Made by a program: the position numbers and the translations under genes | Notes under the pieces: model-generated | What the model was told of the DNA's origin: nothing | Databases searched by the model: none | Seen by the model: the letters and a program-made list of their open reading frames with translations, nothing else | DNA from: Micrococcales bacterium 31B | GTDB taxonomy: Bacteria > Actinomycetota > Actinomycetes > Actinomycetales > Dermabacteraceae | DNA length: 43,412 bases | Direction of reading: 5' to 3' | Assembly (NCBI GenBank): GCA_022803075.1 | Contig: JAFFTF010000008.1 | Location: forward strand, 60,418 to 103,829 | Shown: positions 41,914 through 43,412 of the stretch, one piece after another | How the letters are laid out: each line of letters begins with the position of its first letter | Numbering within the stretch: the stretch's first letter is position 1

Positions 41914-41932
41914 GAATAGCTAATAGTTATTC
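41914..41932. promoter_or_regulatory. 19-bp near-palindrome upstream of the repeat surface protein
   Basis: GAATAGCTAATAGTTATTC reads the same on both strands except for one symmetric mismatch. It is 36 bp before the start at 41968, in an AT-rich stretch, and is a probable operator. Confidence 0.45.
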
Positions 41933-41967
41933 GATGTCGAATGCTTCCCCAACAGTCAGGGTTCACT

Positions 41968-42924
41968 ATGTCTTTCCACGATCCGCAAAACTCGGCACAA
42001 CCACCGTCGTTCAACCCGCCGCCCCCGCCACCGCCCGCTCCCCAGTTTCACCAGCAGGAGCCGCCCGCTCCCGATTTTCATCAACAGGCACCGCCAGCCA
42101 ACCTGGTCGGCCAGAATCCCTACGCACAATGGCCTGGACGCAAACGGACCGGTGGCGCCCTTCGGGTGGGTGCGTGGATGAGTCGCCACAAGATTCTCAC
42201 GGGCATCGCGGCCGTTGTCCTAGTGGGTTCCGTCGGCAGCGCAATCGGCGGCGGAGGCGCGACCGACGCGAATGCCATCGGCGCGTCGAACAGCAGCGCC
42301 TCGGCGAGTGCGGCACCTGCGGCGGCGCCCTCGGCCGACGCTACGGCACCTGCTGAAGCACCACCGGCGGATGCCGCGGCACCGACGGGCGAGGCACCCG
42401 CCGCAGAAGCGCCTCCCGCAGAGGCACCCCCCGCCGCAGAAGCGCCTCCTGCGCCCGTCGCCGAGCCCGCCAGCATCTCGGGTGGCACGTACAAGATTGG
42501 CACAGACATGCCCGCGGGTGAGTACGTCATCGTCGGCAGTGGGTACATGGAGATTTCCAGCGACTCCACCGGCAGCTTCTCTAGCATCATTGCGAACGAT
42601 AACTACGACGGCCGTACTATCGTCACCGTGCAGGAAGGCCAGTACTTCGAGTTCGATGGTCGCGCATATACCTGGGAGAATGCCCCCAAGGTCGAGCCGA
42701 CGAACGGCACCTTGCCCGAAGGCATGTACAAGATCGGTGTAGACATCCCCGCAGGCGAGTACAAGGTAATCCCTGAGAGCCTGGGCTATCTCGAGGTCAG
42801 CAGCGCGTCCGACGGTCGATTCCAATCCATTGTCACCAACGACAATTTTGCGACTGAAAAGTACATCACGGTGCAGGACGGCCAGTACCTCAAACTGAAC
42901 CGCGCCAACATCAAGATTTCGTAG
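41968..42924 (+). CDS. Membrane-anchored protein with two PAGEY repeat domains
   Basis: A 318-residue surface protein. A Pro/Gln-rich cytosolic tail (1-60, with PPPPPPP) precedes a membrane helix (about 75-97, KILTGIAAVVLVGSVGSAI). A long Ala/Pro/Glu spacer (EAPPAEAPPAAEAPP) leads to two copies of a ~65-residue domain: GTYKIGTDMPAGEYVI...SGYMEISSDSTGSF and GMYKIGVDIPAGEYKV...LGYLEVSSASDGRF, each ending in VTVQ(E/D)GQY. Such repeats occur on many Gram-positive surface proteins; their function is not known. The ATG at 41968 (AGGG upstream) is chosen over one at 41941. Confidence 0.82.
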   Translation: MSFHDPQNSAQPPSFNPPPPPPPAPQFHQQEPPAPDFHQQAPPANLVGQNPYAQWPGRKRTGGALRVGAWMSRHKILTGIAAVVLVGSVGSAIGGGGATDANAIGASNSSASASAAPAAAPSADATAPAEAPPADAAAPTGEAPAAEAPPAEAPPAAEAPPAPVAEPASISGGTYKIGTDMPAGEYVIVGSGYMEISSDSTGSFSSIIANDNYDGRTIVTVQEGQYFEFDGRAYTWENAPKVEPTNGTLPEGMYKIGVDIPAGEYKVIPESLGYLEVSSASDGRFQSIVTNDNFATEKYITVQDGQYLKLNRANIKIS

Positions 42925-43412
42925 TTACAGCGAGCGTTCCATCTGGACGCGCCGGCCCCAAGCGGGCAGCCCCAGCATCTCTTCGAGGTCCACCAGGCCA
43001 CGCAGAAACTCCGTGTCGGGCTGTGATTCGGCGAAGCCGAGCCGGGCATAGAACGGTGCGTTCCAGGGCACATCGGCGTAGGTGCGCAGTGTCATGCGGC
43101 GGTGGCCGAGGCGGGTTGCCTCGGCCATTGCTGCGCGCACCAACCTCGCCCCGATACCCCGCCTCCCGAAGTCGGGCAGCACCGAAACCTGCTCGAGGTG
43201 TGCGCACTCGTCGAGTTCGAGCACGTGTACGAACCCGACCGGCGGTGCGTCGGCGGGCAGGTCGTCGGCTCGCGCGACGAGGATGAATCCGGGCTCGTGG
43301 CAGCGCTCGCTCACCTCGGGGGCTGCGGGCCACTCGGTGGGGCGCAAGTGCTGCACGAGCAGCGCGTCGGCCAGATTCTCGATGCCCTCGACATGGGCCA
43401 GATCGGCGGGGG
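42925..43412 (-). CDS. GNAT-family N-acetyltransferase (5' end missing)
   Basis: The visible part encodes the C-terminal ~160 residues of a GNAT enzyme. The acetyl-CoA loop is VSVLPDFGRRGIGARLV, then a strand (RRMTLRTYADV) and the last helix (APFYARLGF). A GTG at 43356 could start it, but the frame stays open to the window edge and reads DLAHVEGIENLADALL, a normal GNAT N-terminal helix. The gene thus begins beyond 43412. Substrate unknown. It converges with the PAGEY protein gene, with no gap. Confidence 0.85.
   Translation of the reverse strand, partial: PADLAHVEGIENLADALLVQHLRPTEWPAAPEVSERCHEPGFILVARADDLPADAPPVGFVHVLELDECAHLEQVSVLPDFGRRGIGARLVRAAMAEATRLGHRRMTLRTYADVPWNAPFYARLGFAESQPDTEFLRGLVDLEEMLGLPAWGRRVQMERSL

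Overview
The window is high-GC DNA (roughly 70% G+C by eye) with dense, mostly ATG/GTG-started genes. It looks like a chromosomal segment of an actinobacterium, probably of the order Micrococcales. Supporting marks are a FurA-KatG pair, a MhuD-type heme-degrading enzyme almost collinear with the mycobacterial one, a LytR_C-domain protein, a small SRP RNA next to a long proline-rich dnaX, and a PucR/hydantoinase operon. I cannot name a genus from the sequence alone.

Layout. 1-1967: a truncated sugar ABC permease and a divergent acetyl-xylan-esterase-type hydrolase share a control region with three LacI-type palindromes. 2092-5345: a three-gene accessory chaperone operon with a lid-less Hsp70, a membrane TPR protein whose J-like domain lacks HPD, and a short GrpE-like protein. 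5355-10609: an FAD monooxygenase, an SDR, an LLM flavin monooxygenase, a GNAT enzyme and a small unknown. 10637-16499: a minus-strand operon (NCS1 permease, hydantoinase/oxoprolinase, DUF917, PucR regulator) for uptake and breakdown of hydantoin-like rings. 16628-20286: dnaX, SRP RNA, tRNA-Ser(GGA) and its terminator. 20536-21386: a probable bacteriocin precursor, with its signal peptide thrown out of frame by one extra A, and a small membrane protein that may give immunity. 21509-26079: a PP2C-like phosphatase, then a LysR regulator divergent from PrpF-like and MatC-like genes (organic-acid use).

26072-31924: two DUF4166 paralogues, one coupled to a serine hydrolase and one to an SRPBCC protein, flank furA-katG, which has a perfect 10-3-10 inverted repeat as probable FurA operator. 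A 23-bp tandem repeat follows katG. 32054-34762: a Fic enzyme lies between two 107-bp direct repeats that differ at only three bases, contain nested palindromes, and directly follow the stop codons of two same-strand genes. This is a cassette-like arrangement and the most unusual structure in the window. 35077-37291: LytR_C protein, MhuD and GluQ. 37387-40903: a secreted repeat protein and the DUF969-DUF979-DUF2891 operon. 41128-43412: DUF2975/HTH pair, a surface protein with two PAGEY repeats, and a truncated GNAT gene.

The strongest candidates for undescribed biology are the repeat-flanked Fic cassette (with its two-palindrome site), the bacteriocin/immunity pair beside tRNA-Ser, and the non-canonical Hsp70/J-like/GrpE-like operon. 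All function assignments rest on motif recognition by reading, not on database searches.
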